From the NCBI GenBank assembly GCA_038961845.1, contig CP152408.1:2666001-2730000 (forward strand): DNA of 64,000 nucleotides, written 5' to 3'. The notes beneath the pieces were generated by a model. That model did not search any database and was not told the DNA's origin. It worked only from the letters and a program-made list of their open reading frames with translations. Of the stretch, positions 8,149-17,446 are shown in pieces. Every line of letters begins with the position of its first letter. Within the stretch, counting starts at the first letter, position 1. The position numbers and the translations under genes are program-made. The stretch is from Xylophilus sp. GW821-FHT01B05. Lineage in GTDB: Bacteria > Pseudomonadota > Gammaproteobacteria > Burkholderiales > Burkholderiaceae_C.

Positions 8149-9138
8149 ATGAAGACGATCCCCGCTTTGAAAACCCTGTGCGCTGCGGCGCTCACTGCGC
8201 TGGCCCTGGCCGCGCCGGCCATGGCGCAGGATTGGCCCGACAAGCCGGTCACCCTGGTCGTGCCGTACTCGGCCGGCGGCCCGACCGACGTGGTGGCGCG
8301 CCTGCTGGCCGTGCCCATGGGCCGCGCGCTGGGCCAGACCGTGGTGGTAGAGAACACCGTGGGCGCCGGTGGCACGCTGGCCGCCGCACGCGTGGCGCGG
8401 GCCGCGCCCAATGGCTACACGGTGCTGATCCACCACATGGGCATGGCGACCGCGCCGGCGCTCTATCCCAAGCTGCCGTTCGACCCGCTGAAAGACTTTG
8501 CCTACATCGGCCAGGTGATGGATGTGCCCATGACGCTGTTGGCGCGCAAGGACTTCCCGGCCGACAGCTTTCCCGAGCTGCTGGCCTACCTGAAGACCCA
8601 CGGCAGCCAGGTCACCATGGCGCACGCCGGGCTGGGTGCGGTGTCGCAGCTGTGCAGCCTGCTGTTCACCTCGCAGATCGGCGTGCAGCTCACGACAGTG
8701 CCCTACAAGGGCGCGGGCCCCGCGCTGCAGGACGTGATGGGCGGGCAGGTCGACCTGGTGTGCGACCAGACCACGCAGACTGCGCCCGTCATCAAAGACG
8801 GCCGCCGCGTGAAGGTGTTTGGCGTGACCACGCCGCGCCGCCTGGCCAGCCTGCCGGACATCCCCACGCTGGACGAGCAAGGCCTGAAGGGCTTCGATGT
8901 GAAGGTCTGGCACGGCGTCTACGCGCCCAAGGGCACGCCGGATGCCGTCACCCGCAAGCTCAACGCCGCCCTGCGCGTGGCCTTGCGGGACGACACCGTA
9001 AAACACCGCCTGGCCGAGCTCAGCTCAGAGATCGTGCCCATGGACAAGGTCAGCCCCGAAGGCCTGCGCAGCCACCTGGAGGCCGAGACCCTCAAGTGGG
9101 GCAAGGTGATCCGACAGGCGGGGGTTACGGCGGAATGA
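8149..9138 (+). CDS. Bug/TctC family tripartite tricarboxylate receptor
   Basis: A 329-residue periplasmic receptor with a Sec signal peptide (cleavage after APAMAQ) and the Bug hallmarks VTLVVPYSAGGPTDVVARLL, VVVENTVGAGGTLAAARVAR and VPYKGAGPALQDVMGGQVDL. AAGGAGA lies 6 bases before the ATG. As last gene of the catabolic operon it probably captures the acid that the CoA-transferase activates. There are no cognate TctA/TctB genes in the window, so it must share membrane components encoded elsewhere. Confidence 0.92.
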   Translation: MKTIPALKTLCAAALTALALAAPAMAQDWPDKPVTLVVPYSAGGPTDVVARLLAVPMGRALGQTVVVENTVGAGGTLAAARVARAAPNGYTVLIHHMGMATAPALYPKLPFDPLKDFAYIGQVMDVPMTLLARKDFPADSFPELLAYLKTHGSQVTMAHAGLGAVSQLCSLLFTSQIGVQLTTVPYKGAGPALQDVMGGQVDLVCDQTTQTAPVIKDGRRVKVFGVTTPRRLASLPDIPTLDEQGLKGFDVKVWHGVYAPKGTPDAVTRKLNAALRVALRDDTVKHRLAELSSEIVPMDKVSPEGLRSHLEAETLKWGKVIRQAGVTAE

Positions 9139-9245
9139 GTGCTATATAAATAGTAGCTGGATGCCGGCGTTGTATATGAATTTCAGGTACTTTTGCAATT
9201 GAAACGAAGGGTTGACGCCGGCAATAAGCTATTGATTTGATAGTT
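9139..9245. repeat. TAGCTAT-type dispersed repeat, copy E, between convergent genes
   Basis: The interval between the Bug receptor and the sigma-54 activator holds two inward-facing repeat ends: GCTATATAAATAGTAGCT plus GATGCCGGCG on the left, and CGCCGGC plus AATAAGCTATTGATTTGATA on the right. The ends are related to the copies at 13255, 17191, 22332 and 34748. The CGCCGGC arms could pair around a spacer of about 50 bases, which might help termination between the convergent genes. Confidence 0.55.
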
Positions 9246-11201
<1,956 letters not shown>

Positions 11202-11204
11202 GGC

Positions 11205-11242
11205 ATTCATTTCAATGAATTTCATTGTTTCATGAATGAAAC
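11205..11242. promoter_or_regulatory. Tandem palindromes, probable upstream activator sites of the PrpR-like protein
   Basis: Two perfect inverted repeats with 2-base centres: ATTCATT-TC-AATGAAT (11205-11220) and GTTTCAT-GA-ATGAAAC (11227-11242). Their centres are 22 bases apart, two helical turns, so both would face the same side of the DNA. The GTTTCAT/ATGAAAC arms resemble sites I recall for enterobacterial PrpR. They lie about 100-130 bases upstream of the -24/-12 promoter and just upstream of the activator gene, suggesting activation in one direction and autoregulation in the other. Confidence 0.7.
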
Positions 11243-11337
11243 GAAAGTGATTTCATGGCCCAGGCTTGAAGCTGTCATGGCAGAGAAAGTCATTTCAAAT
11301 CAATGCTCTAGCCGACCAAGGGTTTTCCCGTGGGCCG

Positions 11338-11354
11338 TTGGCACATCGATTGCA
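11338..11354 (+). promoter_or_regulatory. Sigma-54 (-24/-12) promoter
   Basis: TTGGCAC-ATCGA-TTGCA matches the sigma-54 consensus TGGCAC-N5-TTGCA exactly, with the -24 GG at 11340-11341 and the -12 GC at 11352-11353 separated by 10 bases. Transcription should start about 12 bases downstream and read the receptor gene beginning at 11400. Two direct repeats AAAGT(G/C)ATTTCA at 11244 and 11286, 42 bases apart, lie between this promoter and the palindromes. Confidence 0.85.
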
Positions 11355-11399
11355 CCTGATGGCCGCTTACCTGCTCCACAACTACTACAGCACATCACC

Positions 11400-12368
11400 A
11401 TGGACATCTCTCGCCGCACCACTCTTGCCTGTGCCGCCGCCTTGATCGCCGGCCTGCAGGCCGCCCCGGCCCTGGCCGACACCTGGCCCAGCAAGCCGAT
11501 CCGCCTGGTCGTGCCCTTCTCTGCCGGGGGCGCCAACGACCTGATGGCGCGCGCCGCCGCCGAGGGCGCCTCCAGGGCGCTGGGCCAGCCCATCATCGTG
11601 GACAACAAGCCCGGCGCGGGCGCCATCCTTGGTGCCGATGTGGTGGCCAAGAGCGCGCCTGACGGCTACACCTTCCTGGTCAGTGCTGCGGGCGTCATCT
11701 CCAACAGCATGATCCGCAAGGTGCCCTACAAGGACAGCGACCTCGTGCCCGTGGCCATGATCGGCCTGGCGCCTTCGGTCATCATCGTGCCGGCCAATTC
11801 GCCCTACAAAGACCTGAAGGATTTCGTCGCGCATTCCAAGACCGGGCCGGGGCTGCACTTTGGCACCGCCGGCGTGGGCAGCACGCCGCACTTCGTCGAA
11901 GGGCTGCTGACCTCTGACTACGGCGCCAAGCTGGATCTGGTGCCGTACAAGAGCGGCTCGGAATCCGTCACCGCCGTGCTCGGCAGCCAGATCGACGCCA
12001 CGTCCGAGGCCAGCATCGTGGTGCTGCCCTACCTCAAGAGCGGCAAGCTCAAGGCCCTGGCCACCACCTGGACGCAGCGCATCTCGGCCTACCCGCAACT
12101 GCCCACCGCCGTGGAGCAGGGCTTCCCGCAGATCCGCATCGCCCACTGGGCCGGCGTACACGCGCCGGCCGGCACACCCACCGCCATCCTCGACAAGCTG
12201 GCCGCCGCCGTCGACAAGGCCATGAAAGACCCGGCCACCATCCAGCGCCTGCAAGGCATGGGCATCGAACCCATCGGCGGCGACCGTGCCTCGTTCATCA
12301 AGTTTGTGGACGAAGAGCGTGCGCGCCTTGGCGCCGTGGTCAAGGCCACCGGCATGAAGGACGAGTGA
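11400..12368 (+). CDS. Bug/TctC family tripartite tricarboxylate receptor
   Basis: A 322-residue periplasmic receptor with a short signal containing a twin-arginine-like motif (MDISRRTTLACAAALIAGLQ, then AAPALA), and the family motifs IRLVVPFSAGGANDLMARAA, IIVDNKPGAGAILGADVVAK and LVPYKSGSESVTAVLGSQI. The start at 11400 lies about 35 bases after the expected sigma-54 transcription start; no strong ribosome site is visible. Its stop overlaps or abuts the next gene, so receptor and enzyme are co-expressed under the PrpR-like activator. Ligand unknown, likely a small carboxylate. Confidence 0.92.
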   Translation: MDISRRTTLACAAALIAGLQAAPALADTWPSKPIRLVVPFSAGGANDLMARAAAEGASRALGQPIIVDNKPGAGAILGADVVAKSAPDGYTFLVSAAGVISNSMIRKVPYKDSDLVPVAMIGLAPSVIIVPANSPYKDLKDFVAHSKTGPGLHFGTAGVGSTPHFVEGLLTSDYGAKLDLVPYKSGSESVTAVLGSQIDATSEASIVVLPYLKSGKLKALATTWTQRISAYPQLPTAVEQGFPQIRIAHWAGVHAPAGTPTAILDKLAAAVDKAMKDPATIQRLQGMGIEPIGGDRASFIKFVDEERARLGAVVKATGMKDE

Positions 12369-12373
12369 GCCAC

Positions 12374-13237
12374 ATGAACACCAAGCAACAACTGCGCGCC
12401 CTGGCCGCCGCCCGCCGTGGCGTTCTCGTGCCCGGCGCCTTCAACGCGCTGTCGGCCAAGGTCATCGAAGACCTGGGCTTCGAGGCCATCTACATCACCG
12501 GCGCCGGCGTCACCAACATGCACTTTGGCCTGCCCGACCAGGCCTTCATGGGCCTGGCCGACATCGCCGACCACACCGCACGCATCCGCGACGCGGTGCA
12601 ACTGCCCTTGATCGTCGATGCCGACACCGGCTTTGGCAACGCCCTCAACGTGCGCCACACGGTGCGCACGCTGGAGCGCGCCGGCGCCGACTGCATCCAG
12701 TTTGAGGACCAGGTCAGCCCCAAGCGCTGCGGCCATTTCAGCGGCAAGGACGTCATCTCCACCGAAGAGGCCGTGAGCAAGATCAAAGCCGCCGCCGACG
12801 CGCGCCAGGATGCCAACCTGCTCATCATGGCCCGCACCGACGCTTGCGCCGTGCACGGCTTTGAGGCGGCCCTTGAGCGCGCGCAAAAGTTCGCAGAGGC
12901 CGGCGCCGACATCCTGTTTGTAGAAGCCGTCACCACCGCCGAAGAGATCGCCACCATGCCGCAGCGCCTGGCCAGCCCGCTGCTCATGAACCTGGTGATT
13001 GGTGGCCGCACCCCCATCGTCGGCGCTGAAGAGTTGGGCCGGCTCGGCTACGGCTTCGTCCTCTACGCCAACGCCGCCCTGCAAGGCGCCGTGGCCGGCA
13101 TGCAGCGCGCCCTGACCGTGCTGCGCGACACCCGCAGCCTGCAGGAAGACCCGGCCCTGGTCACCCCGTTTGCCGAGCGGCAGCGGCTGGTGGGGAAGGC
13201 CCAGTGGGATGCGTTGGAGGCGCGGTACGGAGCGTAG
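12374..13237 (+). CDS. Isocitrate lyase/PEP mutase superfamily enzyme (methylisocitrate lyase-like)
   Basis: A 287-residue TIM-barrel enzyme of the ICL/PEP-mutase superfamily. It has the metal-binding VDADTGFGN, IQFEDQVSPKRCGHF with the K-R-C-G-H lyase signature whose cysteine is catalytic, and MARTDACAVHGFEAAL. The KRCGH loop argues for a C-C lyase such as 2-methylisocitrate lyase or 2,3-dimethylmalate lyase rather than a phosphonate mutase; an oxaloacetate decarboxylase role is also possible. No prpC (methylcitrate synthase) accompanies it, although its regulator is PrpR-like, so I do not call it prpB. A GTG at 12365 overlapping the preceding stop is an alternative start. Confidence 0.85.
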   Translation: MNTKQQLRALAAARRGVLVPGAFNALSAKVIEDLGFEAIYITGAGVTNMHFGLPDQAFMGLADIADHTARIRDAVQLPLIVDADTGFGNALNVRHTVRTLERAGADCIQFEDQVSPKRCGHFSGKDVISTEEAVSKIKAAADARQDANLLIMARTDACAVHGFEAALERAQKFAEAGADILFVEAVTTAEEIATMPQRLASPLLMNLVIGGRTPIVGAEELGRLGYGFVLYANAALQGAVAGMQRALTVLRDTRSLQEDPALVTPFAERQRLVGKAQWDALEARYGA

Positions 13238-13254
13238 TGGCGCCCGGCATTTTT

Positions 13255-13314
13255 TTGGTAAAAAGTGCCTCTAGCCCCTGTGCTGCCTGGGCTAATAGCT
13301 ATCTATTTAATAGT
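13255..13314 (-). repeat. TAGCTAT-type dispersed repeat, copy A
   Basis: Contains AAAAAGTGCCTCTAGCCCC, GCTGCCTGGGC and TAATAGCTATCTATTTAATA. Read on the minus strand it aligns over about 60 bases with copy B at 17191 with few differences. It lies between the lyase and first hipA stop codons, so it separates convergent genes. Confidence 0.7.
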
Positions 13315-13332
13315 CCAGTGCTGGGCCACGCA

Positions 13333-14589
13333 TCAACCCGCGATGCGCTGCGCCTGCTGCAGCACAAAAGCCTGCAGCCGCTTGCCCAAGGCCGGGCTGC
13401 CGCCTGCGGCTTCGACGGACGGATAAGCATCACGTGCGACCGTCGCCAGGGTGGCCTCGATGGCCTGGTTGGCGCGGTCCGCCGTGACGCCAAAGTGGGC
13501 CGCAGCCTCGCGCGCCAGCGCCAGGCTGGACGCGTGCTGGCCCGGCAATATCGCCAGTTCCTGGTAGCCCGTATGGGCGCCCAGTTGTGCCACCAGATCA
13601 AAGGCCGGGGCCAGCCGCCAATCGCCCGTGCCGTGGTCCAGCACGCCGTGGTTCTTGACGTGGTCGTCGCTGTTGCCAACCACCAGGTTGAACACCATGC
13701 GGCGAAACAGCTCGGCTGTATCAAGTTCCGGGCGTGCCGACATGCGGCGCAGCGCCTGCGCCAGCTCGACATAGCTGCCGCGGCTGGACTCATAGGGCAC
13801 GTCCAGCAGCGCGGCGCTGGAGAGATAGGGCAAGCGGCGCTCGTCGTTCACCGCGCCCGTGCGGTCAAAGCGCTGCACCAGCAAGGCATGGCCATGTGCC
13901 AATGGCCAAAGCAGGTGTGGCGGCACCGTGATCCCGCAGGCCATGGCCAGGCGCAGCGTTGCGGCCTCTACCACCTCCATGTTGTGCTCGTCGCCGCGCG
14001 ATGCGAACTTGGCGATGTAGCGGCGGCCCTCATGGATGAAAGTGGCTTTGGGCCGTGCACCGCCCAGGCTGGCCCCGCCGCGCAGCAATTGCTGCATGCG
14101 CGGTGTGATCTCCATCCCGGCTTCGATCCGCCGCGAGGCTTCGGCCAGGTCTTCCAGGGACAGCAGCCTTGTCTCCGGCACGTCGGGCTGGATGGGCAGC
14201 GTTTCTGAAAACACCATGGCGCCCACCCGGTCCTCGTTGGTCAACAGCAAGGCGTCTGTGTCTGATAGCGCCTTGCCATGCTGCACTTCAAGCACCTTGC
14301 GGCCCCAGGCGTCGGGCAGGGCGTCACGCAAGGTGAGCGGCATGGCGCCGCCATCGCGCAGGCGCTGCTCCGGCAGCGCAAAGGCGGCTTCGCGCAAGGG
14401 CAGGTGCGCGGGGTTGAGCGGCTGGGCTGTGGGCTCTTGCAGGTAGCGGCGGCCGTAGGCGAATTCGCCCGACTCCATCACGCCGTGCCGCGCCAGCTTC
14501 AGCAGGCCCACCGGCTGTACCTCCTGGCCGGTGCGCCGTGCCAGGCCCACATACACACGGCGCTCGGCGGGCGCGTTGTCAGAAATCAC
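13333..14589 (-). CDS. hipA: HipA family serine/threonine kinase toxin (module 1)
   Basis: A 418-residue HipA-type kinase, the toxin of a type II toxin-antitoxin pair; E. coli HipA phosphorylates glutamyl-tRNA synthetase and causes persistence. Motifs: the glycine-rich loop GGASLGGARPKATF with the serine at the autophosphorylation position, YIAKF with the ATP-binding lysine, the catalytic loop GNSDDHVKNHG and the metal-binding APAFDLV. The start is taken as the GTG at 14589, preceded by GGGGAGG at 7-8 bases spacing, giving an 11-base overlap with the antitoxin gene. The module is unrelated in detail to the second hipBA pair 0.7 kb away. Confidence 0.9.
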   Translation of the reverse strand: MISDNAPAERRVYVGLARRTGQEVQPVGLLKLARHGVMESGEFAYGRRYLQEPTAQPLNPAHLPLREAAFALPEQRLRDGGAMPLTLRDALPDAWGRKVLEVQHGKALSDTDALLLTNEDRVGAMVFSETLPIQPDVPETRLLSLEDLAEASRRIEAGMEITPRMQQLLRGGASLGGARPKATFIHEGRRYIAKFASRGDEHNMEVVEAATLRLAMACGITVPPHLLWPLAHGHALLVQRFDRTGAVNDERRLPYLSSAALLDVPYESSRGSYVELAQALRRMSARPELDTAELFRRMVFNLVVGNSDDHVKNHGVLDHGTGDWRLAPAFDLVAQLGAHTGYQELAILPGQHASSLALAREAAAHFGVTADRANQAIEATLATVARDAYPSVEAAGGSPALGKRLQAFVLQQAQRIAG

Positions 14590-14923
14590 GCTCGTCCTCC
14601 CCAATCACCCCGGCCGCCGGCCTTCCCGCTGGCCGGCGCACGCGGCGCTTGGCAGCGAGCGCGGCAGGGGCGGGCGCCAGTTGCTCCAGGGTCTCCAGTT
14701 CGCCCAGCAGCCAGAGCGCATGCGCCAGCAGCCCGATGCTGGTGCCGGGCTTGCCGGCCTCCAGGGCGCGCCAGGTTGTGGGCGAGCACATGAGGCGTTC
14801 GGCCAGCTCGGCCACCGTCCAGCCGCGTTGCACCCGGTGGGCACGCAAACGCTGGCCAAGACGGCCCAAGGCCAGCCCTGCGGGTGCTGGCATGGCTGAC
14901 AGGGATGGGCTGTCTTTGGGCAT
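14579..14923 (-). CDS. hipB: HipB-type XRE antitoxin (module 1)
   Basis: A 114-residue DNA-binding protein with a Cro/CI-type helix-turn-helix (LRAHRVQRGWTVAELAERL and CSPTTWRALEAGKPGTSIGL, about residues 26-65) and a basic, proline-rich C-terminal tail. Encoded directly before and overlapping hipA, it should neutralise the kinase and repress its own operon. A perfect 10-base inverted repeat begins 8 bases upstream of the start and is the likely operator. Confidence 0.85.
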   Translation of the reverse strand: MPKDSPSLSAMPAPAGLALGRLGQRLRAHRVQRGWTVAELAERLMCSPTTWRALEAGKPGTSIGLLAHALWLLGELETLEQLAPAPAALAAKRRVRRPAGRPAAGVIGEDERDF

Positions 14924-14931
14924 GATTGATT

Positions 14932-14970
14932 AATAAAATGATCTTTATGTGGCTTAAAAGTCATTTTATT
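14932..14970. promoter_or_regulatory. Inverted repeat upstream of hipBA module 1
   Basis: AATAAAATGA (14932-14941) and TCATTTTATT (14961-14970) are perfectly complementary arms around 19 bases, in an AT-rich stretch just before the antitoxin start at 14923. Position and symmetry fit a HipB operator overlapping the promoter. Confidence 0.6.
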
Positions 14971-15323
14971 GGTTTTTTCTGTAATTTCAAATACCGCGGT
15001 TTTGAGGGCTTGGAGATTTCCTGGGTTGCTTACCCTGCAGGCGGCGGGTGCCGGGAGTTCGCCCCGGCGGGCGAGTAACTTTTCTCTTGTGGTCTGCCCA
15101 AGAGAAAGTCACCAAAGAGAAGGCGACCCCACTGTGGCGGTCCGGCTTTGCCGGACTGCTTTGCGGTGCTCGGAATCGGCAGGCGGCTGCGGAACTCGCT
15201 TCGCTCAAACAGTCCTCGCCGACCCTTCGCTGCGCTACGGGCAACCTGCCGACTCCTCCGCTCCTCGACGCCACAGAGGGGACCCCGGACAGCCAGTCGG
15301 GCCGTCACTGCGCTCGGCCTCCC
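14971..15323. other. Gene-free interval with a dispersed non-coding element
   Basis: Between the two hipBA modules I find no credible gene. From about 15060 the sequence contains segments (GAGTAACTTTTCTCTTGTGG, GAAAGTCACCAAAGAGAAGG, GCGGAACTCGCTTCGCTCAA, CCTTCGCTGCGCTACGGGC) that I recognise as a common intergenic element of Comamonadaceae, often mis-annotated as a short hypothetical protein. GGTCCGGCTTTGCCGGACTG inside it forms a GTCCGGC-TTT-GCCGGAC hairpin. Open frames here have no homology signals. Confidence 0.5.
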
Positions 15324-16706
15324 TTATGCCCACAAACCCGCCAACTGCGGATTGCGCGCCAGCACCTGCCGCGTAAGCACATGCGCGCCTATGCGCGTGA
15401 GCAGGGTCTGCTGCTGGTGCGGCGTAATGCCCGCGGCGCGGATCAGGGCGGGCCAGGTCTTGGCGGCGGCCAATACGGTTTGCCGGACCACGGCTGCGGC
15501 GGGGCCGGCGGGGATGCCCAGCGCGCGGCAGAAGTCGCGCACGGCCACGGGTGACAGCAGCGATTCGGGCGAGCCGGCGTCTGGCGCAATGCCGGGCGGC
15601 AGTAGGCGCAGTGCGTGGCCGGACTTCACGCCGTACAGGCACAGCGCCACGATGTCATAGGCGGGCGACAGCTCGGCGGTGCGGCCGTCGCGGTAGATCA
15701 GGCCCAGGTTCTTCAGGTGGGCGTCGGCGTTGCCCAGCAGTTCGTTGACGGTAAGCCGCCGCAGCAGCTCGTGCACGGCGGGCTCGCCGCAGGCGGGCAG
15801 GTGCAGCAGCACGGCCGCCACTTCGGCGTAACTGCGGCTGTATTTGTCTTCGGGCGGCACGCTCAGCACCTGGGCAAAGTCCTCGCACATGACGCGGCCC
15901 TGGGGCGTGCGGTCAAAGCGCTGCACCGCCAAGAAGTTTTGCCGCGCCTCATCGCCCAGGTCGTAGCGGTGCGGCTCCAGCAGCAGGCCGAGCGGCTCCA
16001 GCGCGTGCTGGCAGGTGTCCACCCCGGCGGCGTGGGCCATGGAGAGCGACAGGTGCTCTACCTCGGGCATGCGCGGGTAGCCCACGGCGGGCAGCTTGGC
16101 AATGATGTGGGTCTCGGGCCAGGCGGCGCTGGCGTCCTGCAGCCGGGTGCGGCCCACGTAGCGGCCGGCGGCATTGCGCAGCACCGACAGCTTGGGCTGC
16201 ACGCCCGACAGCGACACGGCTTCTTGCGTGGGCGCGGCGCCCACCGACAGCTCCAGCGCATCCTGGTCTTGCGTGACCAGGTGCTGCAAGGTGCTGCGAT
16301 CCAGGTCTTCCCAGCGCGCGCTGACGGCGCCGGGCAGGTCCAGCCCGCAGGCGGCCAGCATGCGAAAGTGGTCGCGCGGATCGCAGCCGGCCTCTTGCGC
16401 CACGTGGTCGCGGAACACGCCCTCGGGCAGCAGGTTCTGGAAGAAAGGCGGCAACTGGTAGTCGCCACCACGGCCCAGCACGCCGTTGAAGCGCGCGTCC
16501 AGCACGTTGAGCAGCAGGGCGCGTTGCTGCTCGGGCCGCTCGGCCACGAAGGCCTGCGACAGCACATCGACCGTGCCGGGCGGCGCGGCGGCATAGGCGT
16601 CGTCGGCCACAAAGCGGATCACCGGCGCCGCGCCCTCGGCCGCATAGCGAAACAAGATGCCGGCGCGGGTGCCGCCTACGCGGATGACGAGGATGTCGAC
16701 GTTCAT
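15324..16706 (-). CDS. hipA: HipA family serine/threonine kinase toxin (module 2)
   Basis: A 460-residue HipA-like kinase, longer than module 1. Visible motifs: LPPFFQNLLPEGVFRDHVA of the N-terminal subdomain, SLSGVQPKLSVL with the autophosphorylatable serine in the P-loop, THIIAKLP with the ATP-binding lysine, the catalytic loop LLGNADAHLKNLGLIYRDG and the metal site SPAYDIVAL. Its ATG overlaps the stop of the upstream antitoxin by 4 bases (ATGA), the usual translational coupling of such pairs. Target unknown. Confidence 0.9.
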   Translation of the reverse strand: MNVDILVIRVGGTRAGILFRYAAEGAAPVIRFVADDAYAAAPPGTVDVLSQAFVAERPEQQRALLLNVLDARFNGVLGRGGDYQLPPFFQNLLPEGVFRDHVAQEAGCDPRDHFRMLAACGLDLPGAVSARWEDLDRSTLQHLVTQDQDALELSVGAAPTQEAVSLSGVQPKLSVLRNAAGRYVGRTRLQDASAAWPETHIIAKLPAVGYPRMPEVEHLSLSMAHAAGVDTCQHALEPLGLLLEPHRYDLGDEARQNFLAVQRFDRTPQGRVMCEDFAQVLSVPPEDKYSRSYAEVAAVLLHLPACGEPAVHELLRRLTVNELLGNADAHLKNLGLIYRDGRTAELSPAYDIVALCLYGVKSGHALRLLPPGIAPDAGSPESLLSPVAVRDFCRALGIPAGPAAAVVRQTVLAAAKTWPALIRAAGITPHQQQTLLTRIGAHVLTRQVLARNPQLAGLWA

Positions 16707-17047
16707 CGCGTGCCCCCGCTCTTGCCCAATGGCCGCAACCGGGCCAATGCCGCCGTCACGGCGCTTGGGGCTGCGGCCTCGGCCGGCAAGGCCGGTGCCG
16801 CCGCCAGGGCCTGGCCCACGTTGGCGGGCACCAGGGCAACCTCCAGCCCCAACGCATGCGCCAGCGCCAGCAGGTTGGAGGCGCGAAAGTCAGACTGGCC
16901 TTCCAAAATCTTCTGCAGCGACTGGTAGGACAGCCCCGTGGCGTCCCCCAGCGCGCCGCGCGCGAGCTTTTGCTGCAGGCGTTGCTGTTCCAGCTCGGCG
17001 GCCAGGTCGAGGTGGGTTTTGCGGGAGGAGAGGGGGCTGTCGTTCAT
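16703..17047 (-). CDS. hipB: HipB-type XRE antitoxin (module 2)
   Basis: A 114-residue protein with an XRE-type helix-turn-helix (LARGALGDATGLSYQSLQKI, then LEGQSDFRASNLLALAHALG). Start at the ATG 17047, with AAGG about 10 bases upstream; a TTG three codons earlier is possible. Overlaps hipA by 4 bases. Three copies of a TTTGCTTGTA motif upstream are the likely autoregulatory sites. Confidence 0.85.
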   Translation of the reverse strand: MNDSPLSSRKTHLDLAAELEQQRLQQKLARGALGDATGLSYQSLQKILEGQSDFRASNLLALAHALGLEVALVPANVGQALAAAPALPAEAAAPSAVTAALARLRPLGKSGGTR

Positions 17048-17079
17048 TTCAACCAAACCTTGAAATCAGTTGGAATTCA

Positions 17080-17163
17080 AACTTTGCTTGTAGTTTAGTG
17101 AGGCCAACTGGAATTACAAGCAAAGTTGTAATTTGTTGATTTTTAAAGGTTTGCTTGTAGTTT
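17080..17163. promoter_or_regulatory. Three-copy operator-like repeat upstream of hipBA module 2
   Basis: AACTTTGCTTGTA (17080-17092) and its perfect reverse complement TACAAGCAAAGTT (17115-17127) form 13-base arms. A third copy, TTTGCTTGTAGTTT at 17150-17163, is a 14-of-14 direct repeat of 17083-17096. All lie upstream of the antitoxin start at 17047 in an AT-rich stretch. Confidence 0.65.
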
Positions 17164-17190
17164 TTGGGTCGTTATGGGTGCCGGTACGAT

Positions 17191-17250
17191 AACTATCAAA
17201 TAGATAGCTATAAGCCCAGGCAGCACCTGGGCAAAAGGCACTTTTCATTA
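17191..17250 (+). repeat. TAGCTAT-type dispersed repeat, copy B
   Basis: AACTATCAAATAGATAGCTA, AAGCCCAGGCAGCACCTGGG and AAAAGGCACTTTT align with the minus strand of copy A (13255-13314). It contains a GCCCAGG/CCTGGGC hairpin. Lies in the gene-free stretch between hipB2 and metR. Confidence 0.7.
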
Positions 17251-17276
17251 AAATTCCTTGCCAGCACGGACTTGAA

Positions 17277-17445
17277 GGCTAGTGTCGCGTCAAGCGTGAG
17301 GTGAAGGATGGGTGCGAAGGCATCGGCGTGCAGCGCAAGGCGCAGGCCGCAGCCCAGGCTTTACGCCTGGGCAAGGGCTGCAACGCAGCGATGCGCGGCG
17401 AGGGCAAGCGCACACCGGCAGATCATGCTTGACGCGACACTAGCC
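17277..17445. mobile_element. MITE-like element with 19-base perfect terminal inverted repeats
   Basis: A 169-base segment bounded by GGCTAGTGTCGCGTCAAGC (17277-17295) and its perfect reverse complement (17427-17445). The interior is GC-rich, partly palindromic, and has no credible gene. Outer bases CTAG are present at both ends. It ends one base before the metR stop codon. Short length, perfect ends and lack of coding suggest a non-autonomous transposable element; the parent transposase family cannot be named from this copy. Confidence 0.65.
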
Positions 17446-17446
17446 C

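Noticed and set aside
12374..13237. Naming the lyase prpB
   Set aside because: The regulator is PrpR-like and the KRCGH motif is present, but no methylcitrate synthase or other prp gene is nearby, so the specific name is not supported.
15048..15554. Short open frame starting in the interval between the hipBA modules
   Set aside because: Translates a dispersed non-coding element (KVTKEKATPLW type) that is often annotated as hypothetical protein; no ribosome site or homology beyond that, and it runs into hipA on the other strand.
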